From positions 1 through 42,048 of the forward strand of contig MKTI01000012.1 of NCBI GenBank assembly GCA_001898185.1: DNA of 42,048 nucleotides, read 5' to 3'. The notes under the pieces are model-generated. The model ran no database searches, had not been told where the DNA came from, and saw only the letters and a list, made by a program, of their open reading frames with translations. Origin of the DNA: Cellulomonas sp. 73-145. Its GTDB lineage: Bacteria > Actinomycetota > Actinomycetes > Actinomycetales > Cellulomonadaceae. The translations under genes were made by a program, and so were the position numbers. This document shows positions 33,232-41,005 of this stretch, piece after piece. Numbering within the stretch: the stretch's first letter is position 1; each line of letters begins with the position of its first letter.

Positions 33232-33245
33232 GTCAAACGTTTGAC
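33232..33245 (+). promoter_or_regulatory. LacI-type operator, copy 2
   Basis: GTCAAACGTTTGAC, an identical perfect 14-bp palindrome core, centred 45 bases after copy 1 and ending 14 bases before the GH32-like start. It would cover the transcription start or leader. The regulator at 37913, encoded in the same operon, is the likely binder. Confidence 0.85.
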
Positions 33246-33259
33246 CCGCTCAGAGTGGA

Positions 33260-34771
33260 GTGTCGGACCCGGTGAAGCAAGCCTCGCGCGACCAGCAACC
33301 CACGACCTTCTTCCAGCCGGCCGCCGGCTTCGTGGGGGACGTGATCCCGTTCCTGTACAACGGCGCGTTCCACCTCTTCTACCTCCACGAGGATCGGGAC
33401 GACCCGGACTCTGGAACCCCGTGGGGCCTCGCCGTGACCGAGGACTTCGTGACCTTCGAGGACCTCGGGGACGTGCTGCCTTCGGGCGGTGCTTCCGCAC
33501 CCGACTTCAACGCGTACACGGGAAGCGTCGTGGCCGGCGACGGGGTGCTCCACCTCTTCTACACCGGACACAATCCCAAACGGCTCGGCCCGGACGGCGT
33601 CACGCCGGTGCAAGTCGTGCTGCACGCCATCTCCAACGGCGATGCGACGCAGTGGTCCAAGCTTCCGGCCGACACCTTCGAAGCTCCCACCGGCTATGAG
33701 CCGGGGGACTGGCGCGACCCGTTCGTGTTCCGCGTTCCCGGTGAGGACACGTGGCGGATGCTCCTGGCGGCGCGGCACGACGAGGGGCCAGCTCGCCGGC
33801 GGGGCGTCGTCGCACAGCTTCGCTCGAGAGACCTGACCAGCTGGCAGATGGACCGGCCGTTCTGGAACCCGGGTCGCTACATCACGCAAGAGTGCCCGGA
33901 CGTCTTCGAGTGGAACGGCTGGTGGTACCTCGTCTACTCCGAGTTCTCCGAGTCCTTCACCGCCAGGTACCGGGTTGCTCCCACGCCTGATGGTCCGTGG
34001 TCGGTCCCGGTGCACGACACGGTTGACGGTCGAGCGTTCTACGCGCCGAAGACGGTGGCACGCGACGGGCGCCGCTTCTTCGTCGGCTGGATCGCGACCC
34101 GCGAAGACTCGGCGGACGACGGGGCGTGGCAGTGGGCGGGCACGATGTCGGTGCTCGAAGCGCTCCAGGAGGACGACGGGAGCCTCAGGTTTCGGTTGCC
34201 GTCAGAGGTGTTGGACCAGTTCAACCGCCCGCAGCCTCTGCACTGGCGGAATGCCGCGACCGGCGTGGGCGCGGCGGCGCATCAGCTTCGCGGTGACGTT
34301 CCGGACGGGCTGTGGACGGCCGTGACGGACGAGCTCATGGAGCAGTCCTTCAGGGTGACCGTCGAGGTCGATATCGAACCCGACACGCGTGAGTGCGGTG
34401 TCCTTCTTAGGTCCACGACTGACGGAGACGGCGCCTACATCATCCGGCTCGAGCCACAGCGGAACCGAATGGTCTTCGACCGATGGCCCCGCCGCATCAC
34501 CGGGCCGATGCAGTGGCAGATCTCCGGCGATGTCCCGCACGTGACCGAGCTCGAGAGGCCATGTGCGCTGCCCGCCGGGCGCCACAAGCTCGACATCGTC
34601 GTGGACGGCACAGTGTGCGTCGCCGTGCTCGACGAATCCGTCAGCCTCAGCACCCGCATCTATGACCGAACCGAAGGGCACCTCGGCCTGTTTGTCGGCG
34701 AGGGGCGCGCGACGTTTCCCCAGGCTCAACTTCTGCATCGTTCGAACACCACCAGGAAGGAAGCGCAATGA
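33260..34771 (+). CDS. GH32-like glycosidase (beta-fructosidase type), cytoplasmic
   Basis: A 503-residue enzyme without a signal peptide. It has the five-bladed propeller motifs of GH32 in a variant form. The nucleophile region is GFVGDVIPF (D27) instead of WMNDPNG, the transition-state stabiliser is WRDPFVF (D153) and the acid/base is in TQECPDVFEW (E211). A C-terminal beta-sandwich (about 340-500, FRVTVEVDIEPDTRECGVLLRS...) completes the GH32 plan. It probably removes terminal fructose from an imported oligosaccharide, but this GDVIPF subgroup is little characterised and arabinosides are an alternative. The GTG start at 33260 overlaps its own purine-rich site; GTG 33272 is an alternative. 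It overlaps the binding-protein gene by 4 bases. Confidence 0.85.
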   Translation: MSDPVKQASRDQQPTTFFQPAAGFVGDVIPFLYNGAFHLFYLHEDRDDPDSGTPWGLAVTEDFVTFEDLGDVLPSGGASAPDFNAYTGSVVAGDGVLHLFYTGHNPKRLGPDGVTPVQVVLHAISNGDATQWSKLPADTFEAPTGYEPGDWRDPFVFRVPGEDTWRMLLAARHDEGPARRRGVVAQLRSRDLTSWQMDRPFWNPGRYITQECPDVFEWNGWWYLVYSEFSESFTARYRVAPTPDGPWSVPVHDTVDGRAFYAPKTVARDGRRFFVGWIATREDSADDGAWQWAGTMSVLEALQEDDGSLRFRLPSEVLDQFNRPQPLHWRNAATGVGAAAHQLRGDVPDGLWTAVTDELMEQSFRVTVEVDIEPDTRECGVLLRSTTDGDGAYIIRLEPQRNRMVFDRWPRRITGPMQWQISGDVPHVTELERPCALPAGRHKLDIVVDGTVCVAVLDESVSLSTRIYDRTEGHLGLFVGEGRATFPQAQLLHRSNTTRKEAQ

Positions 34772-36108
34772 AGAGGTTCCTTACCGTTGCCGTTGCAGCC
34801 GCCGCTGCGCTCACACTTGCGGCGTGCAGCGGATCACCGAAGGCCACGTCCTCTGCCACCACCGGGGTCGACCCGAGCGGGGAGATCAAGCCGCACGCGA
34901 TCTCGTGGTTGCTCTCGCGGCCTGCCGACGGTGCGGTCGTGACCATCATGCAGCAGCTCGCCGGCGAGTACGCACAGTCACACTCCGGGTTCTCCCTGAA
35001 CCTGATCACGACGCCTGACCGGCCCTCGTACATCCAGAAGTACGAAACCCTCGCCGCGGCGAACAAGCTGCCCGAGCTGTTCGACACCGATGCGACGCCA
35101 TTCGCCCAAAAGCTGGCGTCACAGGGAAAGATGGTCGACGCTCAGGCGCTCCTGAAGAGCCTCGGCGTGTACAACCAGTTCCGCCCCGGAGCACTGAACT
35201 ACCAGCGTTTCGACGACGGCAGCCTGTACATGATTCCCTTCGAGTACCAGCCTGAGTTCTTCTGGTACAACAAGGACCTCTTCACGAAGGCCGGTGTCCA
35301 GGTGCCCACGAGCCTGGACGATCTCCCGCAGATCTGCGCCAAGCTCAAGGCCGCCGGTGTGACGCCCATCGCCCTGGACGGCCAGGACCAGTGGCCGCTC
35401 GAACGGTACATCGCGTACAAGCCGTTCCGGCTGGCCGGTCCGGACTACGTCACCGGACTGAAGAAGGGTGACAAGCAGCTGTCCGACTCCACCGGCAAGG
35501 CGGCGGCGCAGTGGGTCAGCGACCTCGGGTCGAACGGGTGCTTCTCGAGCGACTTCTCCTCGACCGGGTATGCCGACGCGCAGGCGCTGTTCACGTCCGG
35601 CAAGGCGGCGATCTACAACATCGGGACGTGGGAGCTCAGCAGCCTGGCCACCACCAAGCTGTCCGCCACGGTGCGGGACAACGTTGACTTCTTCACCCTC
35701 CCGACGGTCGCCAACGCGGTGACGGACCCGAACGAGTACGTGACCAGCTCGGGAATCGGTATGGCGGTCAACTCGAAGACGTACGACCCGCTGGTGCGCG
35801 ACTTCCTCAAGTTCGCCCTGGGGAAGTTCTTCACCATCGCGGCTCAGCAGGGCAGTCTCGTGCCGGTCACCGGCGTGACCACGACGGTGCCGGACAACGC
35901 CACGCCTCTGTACAAGAAGGCGCTCGACGCGGCTGACCACGTCGGTACCAAGCTCGTCATGCCGTGGGACACCCAGCTCGATCCGACCTCCAACACCCGC
36001 CTGCAGCAGGAGCTCGTGCTGCTTGCACAGGGCAAGACCACGACAGACCAGTTCATCGACACGATGGACACGGCCATCAAGCAGAACGCCCCGAAGTACT
36101 TCGGCTGA
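34768..36108 (+). CDS. Sugar-binding lipoprotein of the second ABC importer
   Basis: A 446-residue family-1 solute-binding lipoprotein. The signal peptide MKRFLTVAVAAAAALTLAAC gives lipidated C20, followed by SGSPKATSSATT. The mature part has ISWLLSRPADGAVVTIMQQLAGEYAQ near the start and the binding-protein words YMIPFEYQPEFFWYNKDLFTKAGV and GIGMAVNSKTYDPLVRDFLKFAL. It should capture the glycoside used by the GH32-like and GH172 enzymes. The start overlaps the GH32-like gene by 4 bases. A stable GNRA hairpin sits 9 bases after the stop and may raise the relative amount of this protein over the permeases. Ligand unknown; its sequence is clearly different from the binding protein at 26269. Confidence 0.93.
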   Translation: MKRFLTVAVAAAAALTLAACSGSPKATSSATTGVDPSGEIKPHAISWLLSRPADGAVVTIMQQLAGEYAQSHSGFSLNLITTPDRPSYIQKYETLAAANKLPELFDTDATPFAQKLASQGKMVDAQALLKSLGVYNQFRPGALNYQRFDDGSLYMIPFEYQPEFFWYNKDLFTKAGVQVPTSLDDLPQICAKLKAAGVTPIALDGQDQWPLERYIAYKPFRLAGPDYVTGLKKGDKQLSDSTGKAAAQWVSDLGSNGCFSSDFSSTGYADAQALFTSGKAAIYNIGTWELSSLATTKLSATVRDNVDFFTLPTVANAVTDPNEYVTSSGIGMAVNSKTYDPLVRDFLKFALGKFFTIAAQQGSLVPVTGVTTTVPDNATPLYKKALDAADHVGTKLVMPWDTQLDPTSNTRLQQELVLLAQGKTTTDQFIDTMDTAIKQNAPKYFG

Positions 36109-36117
36109 GTCCATCAC

Positions 36118-36143
36118 GGCGGGGGCCGGCAACGGCCCCCGCC
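36118..36143 (+). terminator. Intra-operon GNRA hairpin
   Basis: GGCGGGGGCCG (36118-36128) pairs perfectly with 36133-36143 (11 bp) around the tetraloop GCAA. It lies between the binding-protein stop and the first permease, whose ribosome site CGGAGG follows 3 bases later. Such hairpins commonly stabilise the upstream mRNA or partly terminate, so binding protein exceeds permease. Confidence 0.75.
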
Positions 36144-36156
36144 CTCGGAGGTCCGC

Positions 36157-37038
36157 ATGCTCCCGCGCAGGTCCCGTCTGTCCGTTCTGGTCTTCCTCGT
36201 CCCACCGTTAGCCGTCTACGGCATCGCGGTTCTCTTCCCGATTCTTCAGTCGCTCTTCCTGAGCTTCTTCCAGTGGGACGGCACGACGGCGCCGAAGGCC
36301 ATCGGTGTCGCCAACTACGCCCGGATGCTCGGCGGCGACAGTGTGTTCTGGCACGCGTTCGGCAACAATCTGCTGTACGTCGCGATCAGCATCGTCATCC
36401 AGATCGGCTCGGCACTGATCGTGGCCAACCTGCTGCTCACGCTTACCCGCGGTCATGCCGTGGTGAAGACGCTCTACCTGCTTCCCGCTGTCATCTCGAC
36501 GGTCGCGATCGCATTCTTGTTCCAGCGCATCTACTCAGTTCAACCCGAAGGCCTGCTCAACCAGCTGCTGCAGGCCGTCGGCCTCGGTCACCTCCAGCAA
36601 CCATGGCTGTCCAACATCAGCACCGTCCTCACTGCGGTCTCCATCCCGGAGGGTTGGAGGTTCACGGGGCTGTACATGCTCATCTTGCACGCGGCATTCC
36701 TAGCCGTACCTGCGGAGCTGGAGGAGGCCGCGCGGCTGGATGGCGCTTCCCGGTGGCAAGTCTTCAGGTTGATCCGATTCCCCTACATCCGGCCGGTGTG
36801 GATCACCACGCTCATCATGGCGATGACCTATGACCTGCGCGGGTTCGACATCCCGTACCTGCTGACCAACGGAGGCCCGGGCCAGTCGTCCGAGCTTCTG
36901 ACGACGTACATGTACAAGACGGCCTTCACGAGCACCGACTACGGCTACGCGAGCGCGATCTCTGTGTTCATCGTGGTCGAGTGCCTGGTCGCTGTGGGTC
37001 TGATCTTCTTGGTGCTCCGCCGGAGGGACCAGTCATGA
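36157..37038 (+). CDS. ABC sugar permease, MalF type (second importer)
   Basis: A 293-residue permease with about six transmembrane helices, the first LSVLVFLVPPLAVYGIAVLFPIL. The EAA loop is EEAARLDGASRWQVFRLIRFPYIRP (about 190-214). The end is basic (LRRRDQS). ATG 36157 has a strong ribosome site (CGGAGG) 5 bases upstream. Its stop overlaps the next gene by 4 bases. Like the first importer, it has no ATPase gene nearby. GFDIPYLLTNGGPGQSSELLTTY is a typical MalF/UgpA-type segment between the last helices. Confidence 0.93.
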   Translation: MLPRRSRLSVLVFLVPPLAVYGIAVLFPILQSLFLSFFQWDGTTAPKAIGVANYARMLGGDSVFWHAFGNNLLYVAISIVIQIGSALIVANLLLTLTRGHAVVKTLYLLPAVISTVAIAFLFQRIYSVQPEGLLNQLLQAVGLGHLQQPWLSNISTVLTAVSIPEGWRFTGLYMLILHAAFLAVPAELEEAARLDGASRWQVFRLIRFPYIRPVWITTLIMAMTYDLRGFDIPYLLTNGGPGQSSELLTTYMYKTAFTSTDYGYASAISVFIVVECLVAVGLIFLVLRRRDQS

Positions 37039-37913
37039 CCGCACTCACCTACGCCGCGCCGCACGTCGTCGCGACCAGGCGCCGGCGCATCGCACCGTTC
37101 AAGGTGCTCTCGCGGGCGCTGATCATCCTCATCGTCGCCGTGCAGGTGTACCCCTTGCTCTGGCTCTTCATGACGAGCCTGCGAACCGAGACCGACTACA
37201 CCGAGGGGAACCCGTTCGCCCTCCCGTCCGCGCTGACCCTCGAGAACTACGCTCGCGCTTTCCGGGTGGGCAACCTCGGGCGCAACATCGTCAACAGCCT
37301 CGTGGTCACGCTCGGTGCCAACGTGCTCATCGTCGCGCTCGGCATGATGGCCGCATATGCCATCACTGTGCTCGGCTTCCGGTTCAGCGGTGTGGTGCGT
37401 GCACTCTTCTTGCTCGGCATCGTCGTACCGGTGCAGATCGCACTGGTACCGCTGTTCATCGACTACGCCTCGGTGAATCTGCTGGACACCTACCAGTCGA
37501 TGATCATCCCACTGGCAGCGTTCGCGCTCCCGATGTCCGTCTACCTATTCGGCTCGTTCTTCGGCTACGTCCCCCGAGAGGCGTACGAGGCGGCTTCTCT
37601 GGACGGCGCCGGGCCCTACCGCATCTTCTTCGGCATCACTCTTCCGCTGTCGATCAACACCATCGTCACGGTGGTCCTGGTCAACAGCATCTTCATCTGG
37701 AACGACTTCATCTTCGCCAACACCTTCGTGCTGTCCGACGGGCTCAAGACCATCCCGCTCGGGCTGCAGAACTACATCGGTGCGATGGGCAAGGTCGACT
37801 GGACGGCGACCTTCGCGGCCGTGTGCGTCACTATCACGCCGTTGCTGCTGGTGTTCCTCGTGCTGAACCGCGCCGTGATCCAGGGCATCGAGAGCGGGGC
37901 CACGAAGGGTTGA
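37035..37913 (+). CDS. ABC sugar permease, MalG type (second importer)
   Basis: A 292-residue permease, partner of the preceding gene (4-base overlap). Six hydrophobic segments begin with RALIILIVAVQVYPLLWLF. The EAA loop is EAYEAASLDGAGPYRIFFGITLP, and FIWNDFIFANTFV is the MalG-type late motif. The stop TGA shares its last base with the ATG of the LacI gene that follows. The basic N-terminus (TRRRRIAPFK) is cytoplasmic. Confidence 0.93.
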   Translation: MTALTYAAPHVVATRRRRIAPFKVLSRALIILIVAVQVYPLLWLFMTSLRTETDYTEGNPFALPSALTLENYARAFRVGNLGRNIVNSLVVTLGANVLIVALGMMAAYAITVLGFRFSGVVRALFLLGIVVPVQIALVPLFIDYASVNLLDTYQSMIIPLAAFALPMSVYLFGSFFGYVPREAYEAASLDGAGPYRIFFGITLPLSINTIVTVVLVNSIFIWNDFIFANTFVLSDGLKTIPLGLQNYIGAMGKVDWTATFAAVCVTITPLLLVFLVLNRAVIQGIESGATKG

Positions 37914-38983
37914 TGGGCAAGGCGGACAGAATGGGTGCCATGACGACTTCGGGTTCGGGGGGCAAGGGCGCGCCGAGCGCTCGGCCGGTGGTCACGTTGC
38001 GCGACGTCGCGTCGAAGGCCGGTGTGTCGGTCGCGACCGTCTCCCTGGTGGTCAACGAGAAGACTCAGTCGCGAGTGAGCGAAGCGACCCAGCAGAGGGT
38101 GCTTCAGGCCGTCAACGAGCTCGGGTACCGGACGAACGCACTGGCGAAGAGCTTGGTCCGAGGCGAGTCCGCCTTCATCGGGATCGTGTCCGACGCGATC
38201 GCCACGACGCCCTTCGCCGGCAAGATCATCAGAGGCGCCCAGGAGGAGGCTCGTCGGCACGGCTACGTGCTGCTGGTGGCGGACACCGATGCGGACCCGG
38301 ACGCCACGCAGCAGGCCATCCAGATGATGATCGACCACCGCGCGCTCGGGGTGCTCTACTCCACCTGGTACCACCGGGAGGTGGACGCCCCAGCGGCGCT
38401 CGAGGGCGTGCCGAGCGTCTTCGTGAACTGTCTGGCGTCCGAGCCGGGGAGCTGCTCGATCATCCCGGACGAGGTCCGTGGTGGTGAGACTGCCACGTCG
38501 CTGCTCGTGGGCAGGGGGCACCAGCGCATCGCCTTCATCAACTCCACCGAGGATGCGCCGTCGACTGTCGGTCGCCTGGAGGGGTACCGCCTCGCGCTCC
38601 GCTCAGCGGGCATCGAGCCGGACGAGCGGCTGGTGTTCACAGCGGTCCCGGAGCAGGAAGGCGGCTACGACGCAGCCGCCGCGATGCTCGCCCTGAGCGA
38701 TCGTCCGACAGCCGTGTTCTGCTACAACGACCGCGTCGCGATGGGTCTGTACGACCGGGTGAAGGAAGAGGGCCTGCGGATCCCGGACGACCTGGCCGTC
38801 GTCGGATTCGACGACCAGGAAGTCATCGCCGCTCACCTGCGCCCGACCCTGTCCAGCGTCGCCTTGCCCCATTACGACATCGGCGTTCTCGGCGTCCGGG
38901 CCCTGCTGGCGCGTGTCGCTGGAGACCGCACGGAGGCCGTTCAGCGGGTGTTCTGTCCCCCAGTCCTTCGCGATTCCTTCTGA
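37913..38983 (+). CDS. LacI family regulator of the second sugar operon
   Basis: A 356-residue LacI/GalR protein. The DNA-binding head VTLRDVASKAGVSVATVSLVVNEK is preceded by a Gly/Ser-rich leader of about 23 residues, so real translation could begin at 37931 or 37940. The sensor domain has IGIVSDAIATTPFAGKIIRGAQ and the late motif AVFCYNDRVAMGLYDRV. The leader and head fit a repressor acting on the palindromes at 33186 and 33232. It shares the unusual word IATTPFAGK with the regulator at 41006, so the two are recent relatives. It lies inside the operon it probably controls, between the permeases and the GH172 gene. Confidence 0.93.
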   Translation: MGKADRMGAMTTSGSGGKGAPSARPVVTLRDVASKAGVSVATVSLVVNEKTQSRVSEATQQRVLQAVNELGYRTNALAKSLVRGESAFIGIVSDAIATTPFAGKIIRGAQEEARRHGYVLLVADTDADPDATQQAIQMMIDHRALGVLYSTWYHREVDAPAALEGVPSVFVNCLASEPGSCSIIPDEVRGGETATSLLVGRGHQRIAFINSTEDAPSTVGRLEGYRLALRSAGIEPDERLVFTAVPEQEGGYDAAAAMLALSDRPTAVFCYNDRVAMGLYDRVKEEGLRIPDDLAVVGFDDQEVIAAHLRPTLSSVALPHYDIGVLGVRALLARVAGDRTEAVQRVFCPPVLRDSF

Positions 38984-38991
38984 GGAGAGAC

Positions 38992-40077
38992 GTGCCGCTG
39001 CCCGACTTCGTCACGGTTCAGAACACGCAGAGCCGATCGATCAACGCCGAGAACCCCACTGGCGCCCCCGGGGCTGCGGCGTCAGCAGCTTCAGCGCTCG
39101 GTCCCGGACGCAAGGGTCGCGCCTTCATCAGCTTGGAGTCCGGGGAGACGGCCGAGCTGGCGAACATCGTCGGGCCGGGCGTCATCCGGCACATCTGGAT
39201 GACCGTGCCGGACCGAACGGAGGCGGGGCCCTTCGTGCTCCGCGACCTGGTGCTGCGGATGTACTGGGACGACGACCGGGAGCCCTCGGTGGAGGTCCCG
39301 CTCGGCGACTTCTTCTGCAACGGCTTTGCCACTCGCGCTGAGGTCACGTCCGCGCCCGTCGTCGTCGCGCCCACGGGCGGCATGAACTCCTACTTCCCGA
39401 TGCCGTTCAGGCGCTCTGCGCGCATCACGCTCACCAGTGAGCACGCCGGCGATATCGAAGCGGTGTTCTACCAGATCGACTACTCCTTGGGAGACGCCCT
39501 TGCCGACGGCGTCGGCGTCTTCCATGCCCAGTGGCGCCGTTCACGTACGGCACCCGGCCTGGACCACGTGATAGTCGACGGGATCCGTGGTGCGGGTGCC
39601 TACGTCGGCACCTTCGTCGCACTGACCGCGCTCGGGCGGTTCTGGTGGGGCGAAGGGGAGGTGAAGTTCTTCATCGATGGTGACGAGAACCTGCCGACCA
39701 TCGCGGGTACGGGGCTCGAGGACTACGTGGGCGGAGCCTGGGCCTTTCAGGACCGCCTCGATCGAGACAACGAGCCCACCGTCCATACCTTCTCCACCCC
39801 ATACTTCGGGTACCCGCAACGAGAAACGGCGGACCGGACGCGTCGGTCGCCCTACGCGACGGCCATGGCACCGGCGCACGGCATGTACCGGTGGCACCTG
39901 CCGGACCCGATCCGGTTCGATCACGACCTGCGTGTGACGCTGCAGCAGATCGGGCACGACGGCATGGATCTGTTCGAGCGGTCCGACGACATCTGCACGA
40001 CGGCGTACTGGTATCAGCGCGAGCCCCATGCGCCGTTCCCGTCTTTGCCGAAGGCGTCGCTCCGTCGTCCGCTGTAG
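38992..40077 (+). CDS. GH172 (DUF2961) family glycoside hydrolase
   Basis: A 361-residue DUF2961 protein, the family now called GH172. Hallmarks: an opening FVTVQNTQSRSINAENPTG, the word GGMNSYFPMPF, a WWGEGEVKFFIDGDENLPT segment, the catalytic-region GTGLEDYVGGAW with E243, and TPYFGYP. Characterised members act on alpha-D-fructofuranosides (difructose dianhydride I) or on D-arabinofuranosides, and form oligomers with two jelly-roll-like domains. No signal peptide is present, so it is cytoplasmic and acts on imported sugar. GTG 38992 has GAGGAGAGAC directly upstream. With the neighbouring GH32-like enzyme, use of an alpha/beta-fructoside is the best guess; D-arabinosides are the main alternative. 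Confidence 0.9.
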   Translation: MPLPDFVTVQNTQSRSINAENPTGAPGAAASAASALGPGRKGRAFISLESGETAELANIVGPGVIRHIWMTVPDRTEAGPFVLRDLVLRMYWDDDREPSVEVPLGDFFCNGFATRAEVTSAPVVVAPTGGMNSYFPMPFRRSARITLTSEHAGDIEAVFYQIDYSLGDALADGVGVFHAQWRRSRTAPGLDHVIVDGIRGAGAYVGTFVALTALGRFWWGEGEVKFFIDGDENLPTIAGTGLEDYVGGAWAFQDRLDRDNEPTVHTFSTPYFGYPQRETADRTRRSPYATAMAPAHGMYRWHLPDPIRFDHDLRVTLQQIGHDGMDLFERSDDICTTAYWYQREPHAPFPSLPKASLRRPL

Positions 40078-40195
40078 CCGTGGCCATGCTTAGCCGAGCG
40101 CCGCATCGACCGGCGAGTCGGGCGCAGCAGCGTTGACGATGGCTAGCACCGACCGGCGACGGGCGTTCCCCGCGGGCGGAGCCGCCGACGGCACG

Positions 40196-40702
40196 CTAGC
40201 GCCCGACGTCATCGATGAACCACGCGATCAGGTCCCGCACGTCGACGGACGAGAAGCGGTCCCGCACGACGAGCGGCTCGAGTCGTCCTTCGAAGGACAC
40301 AGTCAGCTCCGTGCCCCAGGGCAGGGTGTCGAGGTCGACGACGGGGGAGCCCCATGGTTCGCGGACGATCTCCTCACAGCTCACCACAGCGGATACGACT
40401 GACGAGCGCGGCACTACGGTGACGGTGTTTCGTCCGTCATTGCTCTGCGGGCCGGCAGCCGCCAGGGGACTGTCGAACTCGACGAAGGCCACGACGTTGT
40501 CGGTAACAAGAGTCAGCGCCCCAGACGCTCTCATCCGGACGCTCCAGTCGAAGGTCTCCGCGTCTGCGACGACCGCCTTGACTTCCCGGCTACCCACCGC
40601 GTGAACCCAGAATGCCGCGGTGGTCGCCAACGGCCTGAATCGCTGATCCGTCGCCTTGGCGACCGCATCCACTAGCTCGCGCGTGAGCCGTTCCGTAGTC
40701 AT
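40196..40702 (-). CDS. Hypothetical protein
   Basis: A 168-residue soluble protein that I cannot place. It begins MTTERLTRELVDAVAKATDQRF (helical). A mostly beta-like middle follows (FWVHAVGSREVKAVVADAETFDWSVRMR, then LTLVTDNVVAFVEFD), and the C-terminal part has WGTELTVSFEGRLEPLVVRDRFSSVDVRDLIAWFIDDVG. No signal or membrane helix. The minus-strand orientation sets it apart from the sugar operon and from the divergent LacI gene, so it has its own control. The long open frame upstream of ATG 40702 is a shadow without protein character. Function open. Confidence 0.7.
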   Translation of the reverse strand: MTTERLTRELVDAVAKATDQRFRPLATTAAFWVHAVGSREVKAVVADAETFDWSVRMRASGALTLVTDNVVAFVEFDSPLAAAGPQSNDGRNTVTVVPRSSVVSAVVSCEEIVREPWGSPVVDLDTLPWGTELTVSFEGRLEPLVVRDRFSSVDVRDLIAWFIDDVGR

Positions 40703-41005
40703 CCCGCGCCCCCCATGCGTGAACGGATGTGCCCAACGCCCACAGCGTGCCAGCAGATGCGAAGTGGCGCGGCCGTCTGGAACTCCCTGCCGCTCGGACC
40801 CAGAGAAGCGCCGCTCGACCCTGTCGGTCAGTCGTCGCGCCCGTAGCCCTGCCGTTCTCCACGGCGAGCGCCCGAGACCGCCTGCCGTAGCCCGTCGAGC
40901 TGACCGCACCTGCGGGCTTGACACGCGCGCCGTGTTGGTACATCGTTTTGCCACCGACCTGCCAAACCGATTTACCGGGTCGCAACCGCAACGGGGCGAG
41001 AGGCG
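40703..41005. other. Divergent intergenic region with promoter
   Basis: 303 bases between the minus-strand hypothetical gene and the plus-strand LacI gene. The right part holds a good promoter for the LacI gene (listed separately). No other feature recognised. Confidence 0.5.
40918..40976 (+). promoter_or_regulatory. Promoter and candidate operator of the third LacI gene
   Basis: TTGACA (40918-40923) is followed after 17 bases by CATCGT (40941-40946), a fair -10. Just downstream AAACCGATTT (40964-40973) is a one-mismatch palindrome centred on CG, a LacI-type operator shape, 32 bases before the ATG. Autoregulation is likely. Confidence 0.55.

Larger units (their letters stand above)
32929..33259. 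other. Upstream region of the second sugar operon
   Basis: No gene in 331 bases. The last 75 bases hold the two operators and the proposed promoter. The earlier 250 bases show only short, unconvincing frames. Confidence 0.5.

Noticed and set aside
38992..40077. GH172 product as a secreted enzyme
   Set aside because: The N-terminus MPLPDFVTVQNTQSR has no hydrophobic core, so it is treated as cytoplasmic.
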